Part shown: piece by piece, positions 62,060-64,000 of the stretch
How the letters are laid out: each line of letters begins with the position of its first letter
How positions within the stretch are numbered: position 1 is the stretch's first letter
Source of the DNA: Salinicola socius
GTDB taxonomy: Bacteria; Pseudomonadota; Gammaproteobacteria; Pseudomonadales; Halomonadaceae
DNA length: 64,000 nucleotides
Assembly: GCF_001937195.1 (NCBI RefSeq)
Contig: NZ_MSDO01000022.1
Location: 107,120-171,119, forward strand
Reading direction: 5' to 3'
Made by a program: the position numbers and the translations under genes
Notes under the pieces: generated by a model
Told to the model about the DNA's origin: nothing
The model's database searches: none
Seen by the model: the letters and a program-made list of their open reading frames with translations, nothing else

Positions 62060-62521
62060 ATGCCCAAGCTAAAGATTGTCGTCGGTACCGTTTATGGTGG
62101 TGCCCTGGATGTCGCGGAACAGGTTTCGCCGTTATTCGAACAGGCGGGTTATGATGTCGTGGTCATCGAACAACCCAGCTTGAAAGACCTGACCGACGAT
62201 ACCCCGGATCTCGCGTTATTCTGCGTCTCCACGACCGGAAGTGGTGATTTCCCGGGTGATTTCGTTCCGTTCGTGCGGGAGCTGAAGTCGCAGTCGCCGA
62301 GTCTCGGCGCTCTGCGCTATGGTTTGATCGCGTTGGGCGACAGCTCCTATGGGGATACCTTCTGCGGCTCCGGCAGGGCGTTGGACGAGATACTCGCCGA
62401 CCTTGGCGGCCAACGTCTGGGTGAGCGTCTCGAGATCGACGCGATGGAAACCTTCATGGCGGATGATGCTGCCATTCCCTGGGTAGAGGGGTGGATCGAG
62501 GCCGAGGGGCTCGCGACATGA
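62060..62521 (+). CDS. MioC-like flavodoxin
   Basis: 153-aa FMN-binding electron carrier. VGTVYGGALDVAEQVSPLFE is the phosphate-binding loop of flavodoxins, CVSTTGSGDFPGDFVPFVRE and LIALGDSSYGDTFCGSGRAL form the rest of the flavin site. Such a short flavodoxin resembles E. coli MioC, which takes part in biotin synthase activity. Its stop codon overlaps the next ATG (ATGA). Confidence 0.9.
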   Translation: MPKLKIVVGTVYGGALDVAEQVSPLFEQAGYDVVVIEQPSLKDLTDDTPDLALFCVSTTGSGDFPGDFVPFVRELKSQSPSLGALRYGLIALGDSSYGDTFCGSGRALDEILADLGGQRLGERLEIDAMETFMADDAAIPWVEGWIEAEGLAT

Positions 62522-62907
62522 CGGAGCTGCGTTCACCGGCGGCTGCACGAACGTTGACAGCTACGCGCTGGAGTACGCTGCTGGGCCTGTGCGTGGTGAT
62601 GCTGCTGTCGCTGCCGCGTTATTGGTATCAGCATGATTCGACGCGCTTGACGTTGCTGGTGATACTGGCAGCCGCGGTCGCGGTGGCCCTGATCGGTTTC
62701 TGGCGTCTGATGGCGCCGACGCAACGAGAGCTGTGCCCGAGCGCGATCAAGCAGCTGGGTGGTTGCCTGCTGATTGGCTGTGTTCTGATCGGCGCGTGGC
62801 ACTGGGTCGATGTGGCGTCGGATCACTGGTCGGTGATCCTGTCGCAAGGTGCGGCGCTGGGTCTGCTACTGCACGTGATCAGTCGACTCTGGCGGCGACG
62901 TCGCTGA
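62518..62907 (+). CDS. Small hypothetical inner-membrane protein
   Basis: 129 aa, family not recognised. It has four hydrophobic segments (STLLGLCVVMLLSLPRYWYQ; LLVILAAAVAVALIGFWRL; GCLLIGCVLIGAWHWVDVA; VILSQGAALGLLLHVISRLW) and an Arg-rich cytosolic C-terminus. The ATG overlaps the flavodoxin stop codon, so it is co-translated with it. A strong hairpin follows 12 bp after the stop. Confidence 0.75.
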   Translation: MTELRSPAAARTLTATRWSTLLGLCVVMLLSLPRYWYQHDSTRLTLLVILAAAVAVALIGFWRLMAPTQRELCPSAIKQLGGCLLIGCVLIGAWHWVDVASDHWSVILSQGAALGLLLHVISRLWRRRR

Positions 62908-62919
62908 GAGATACCATTG

Positions 62920-62948
62920 AATACGGCGGGCCATGGGCCCGCCGTATT
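62920..62948 (+). terminator. Hairpin after the membrane protein gene
   Basis: A 13-bp perfect stem (AATACGGCGGGCC and its complement) with a three-base loop, ending in ATTCGTTTCG. It is GC-rich with a modest T-run, fitting a terminator. Confidence 0.75.
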
Positions 62949-63032
62949 CGTTTCGCGATGACTGTCCTGGTCTCCAGGATCGCTTGGCCGAGCCACCGGG
63001 CTCCGCGATTGCGTCGATGGCATATCGTGCTT

Positions 63033-63061
63033 CGACCGCCGAGGGTGTACCTCGGCGGTCG
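63033..63061 (-). terminator. Hairpin downstream of ppnN
   Basis: CGACCGCCGAGG / CCTCGGCGGTCG form a perfect 12-bp stem with a 5-base loop, 11 bp past the ppnN stop on the minus strand. There is no U-run, so termination may be weak or the hairpin may protect the mRNA end. Confidence 0.6.
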
Positions 63062-63071
63062 AGCGTGCAAC

Positions 63072-64000
63072 TCAGCCTAGGGTATAGCAGGGCACGTACT
63101 CGGCGCCGGGAAGTTTCATGCGACCCTGGGCCACGAACGACGTCAACAGCGCATCCAGACGAGACATCAGTTCAGGTTCGGCGTGCAATCGGAAAGGGCC
63201 TCGTGCCGCAATGGCGCGAATGCCGGGTTCCTTGACGTTGCCGGCGACGATTCCCGAGAACGCTCGACGCAGATTGGCGGCCAGCGAGTGATTGGGTTGA
63301 TCGTGATGAAGCGCCAGTGCTGCCATCGCTTCGTGTGTCGGTTCGAAGGGCTGCTGGAACCCGCGCTCGATGTTGAGTCGCCAGTTGAAGTAGAACGCAT
63401 CATTCTGTTCGCGGCGAAATTCGGCAACTTCCTGAATGCCATCCCGCATCAGTCGGGAAACCGTGATTGGATCGTCCACGACGATACGATAATGGCGGCC
63501 GACTTCCTCGCCCAGGGTGTAACGCAAAAACTCATCGATACGCTGGAAATACTCGCGCGCGCTCTCCGGACCGGTAAAGATGACCGGGAAAGGGATGTCG
63601 CGGTTATCCGGGTGCATCAGAATGCCGAGCAGATACAGAATCTCTTCCGCGGTGCCAACGCCGCCCGGAAATACAACGATGCCGTGACCGATGCGGACGA
63701 AGGCTTCGAGCCGCTTTTCGATATCCGGCATGATCACCAGTTCGTTGACGATCGGGTTGGGCGACTCGGCGGCAATGATGCCGGGTTCGGAAATCCCCAG
63801 ATAACGGCTGTCCTTGCGCCGCTGCTTGGCATGGGCCAGGTTGGCGCCCTTCATCGGTCCTTTCATGGCGCCCGGACCGCAACCCGTGCAGATGTCCAGT
63901 CCGCGCAGACCCATGTGGTAGCCCACGGCCTTGGTATAGTCATACTCTTCGCGAGTAATCGAGTGGCCGCCCCAGCAGACCACCATGCTCGGTTCCTGCG
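63072..64000 (-). CDS. ppnN: Nucleotide 5'-monophosphate nucleosidase (PpnN/LOG family), C-terminal part
   Basis: About 309 residues visible; the frame continues past base 64000 (reading [14 protein letters not shown]), so the N-terminal third of the normal ~455-aa protein is outside. PpnN cleaves purine and pyrimidine monophosphates at the N-glycosidic bond and is bound by (p)ppGpp in E. coli. The LOG-family Rossmann motifs are present: [20 protein letters not shown] and [17 protein letters not shown] (PGGxGTxxE active site). The C-terminal domain ends EYVPCYTLG, as in PpnN and unlike shorter LOG enzymes. Confidence 0.92.
   Translation of the reverse strand, partial: QEPSMVVCWGGHSITREEYDYTKAVGYHMGLRGLDICTGCGPGAMKGPMKGANLAHAKQRRKDSRYLGISEPGIIAAESPNPIVNELVIMPDIEKRLEAFVRIGHGIVVFPGGVGTAEEILYLLGILMHPDNRDIPFPVIFTGPESAREYFQRIDEFLRYTLGEEVGRHYRIVVDDPITVSRLMRDGIQEVAEFRREQNDAFYFNWRLNIERGFQQPFEPTHEAMAALALHHDQPNHSLAANLRRAFSGIVAGNVKEPGIRAIAARGPFRLHAEPELMSRLDALLTSFVAQGRMKLPGAEYVPCYTLG

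Overview
The window is one stretch of a GC-rich gammaproteobacterial chromosome. The order thrS-infC-rpmI-rplT-pheS-pheT-ihfA (54867-61927), polar flagellin with a sigma-28 promoter, a DASS carboxylate transporter, a TctC-type binding protein and the overall protein style suggest a halophilic member of the Halomonadaceae (Halomonas/Salinicola/Kushneria type). That placement is inference from gene content and sequence feel, not from a database search.

Layout. 1-1.4 kb: 5' part of a flagellin gene (minus strand) with its FliA promoter, then a long non-coding stretch with an orphan terminator. 1.7-4.6 kb: a solitary manC (GDP-mannose supply) converging on an MscS-type channel gene. 4.8-9.3 kb: an acid-catabolism module, with an orphan TctC-type binding protein, a LysR regulator, and a divergent pair encoding a CaiB/BaiF CoA-transferase and an HMG-CoA-lyase-like enzyme. 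Two back-to-back inverted-repeat elements (MITE-like) follow the lyase, and the first contains its stop codon. 9.7-17 kb: purine catabolism (guaD, xdhC, xdhB, xdhA) divergent from a RutR-like TetR regulator, with a RutR-like operator between them. 17.4-20.6 kb: molybdate transport modABC plus a short ModE regulator and a ModE-box; molybdate is needed for the xanthine dehydrogenase cofactor. 20.6-24.6 kb: a PepSY/DUF2946 pair and alkylation repair (ogt and an Ada-AlkA fusion).

24.7-49.2 kb is the most distinctive part, an exopolysaccharide locus. The yjbEFGH operon points left. A Wza-Wzb-Wzc / Wzx / Wzy / glycosyltransferase / KpsS-like Kdo-transferase / KdsA-KdsC-KdsD / WcaJ-type initiating transferase / two O-acyltransferases operon (about 16 kb) points right. 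They share a roughly 950-bp AT-rich region that carries a near-consensus sigma-54 promoter and a 12/12 match to the RfaH ops element. The Kdo genes and the KpsS-like enzyme inside a Wzx/Wzy-type operon suggest that Kdo is a constituent of the polymer. The locus ends with a small Tat-signal ORF and, on the opposite strand, a phage-tailspike-like beta-helix protein with no other phage genes nearby, plus a VanZ-like protein.

49.3-54.7 kb: lrgAB, tRNA-Pro(GGG) with a strong terminator, a DASS transporter, a DUF2489 protein and an OmpA-family protein with thrombospondin type-3 repeats. The last is followed by a 15-bp minisatellite. 54.9-64 kb: the thrS-to-ihfA translation cluster (infC apparently starts with ATC), a MioC-like flavodoxin, a small membrane protein and the 3' part of ppnN. 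Short tandem duplications at gene edges recur through the window (7.05, 8.36, 15.96, 29.89, 37.29 and 54.55 kb).
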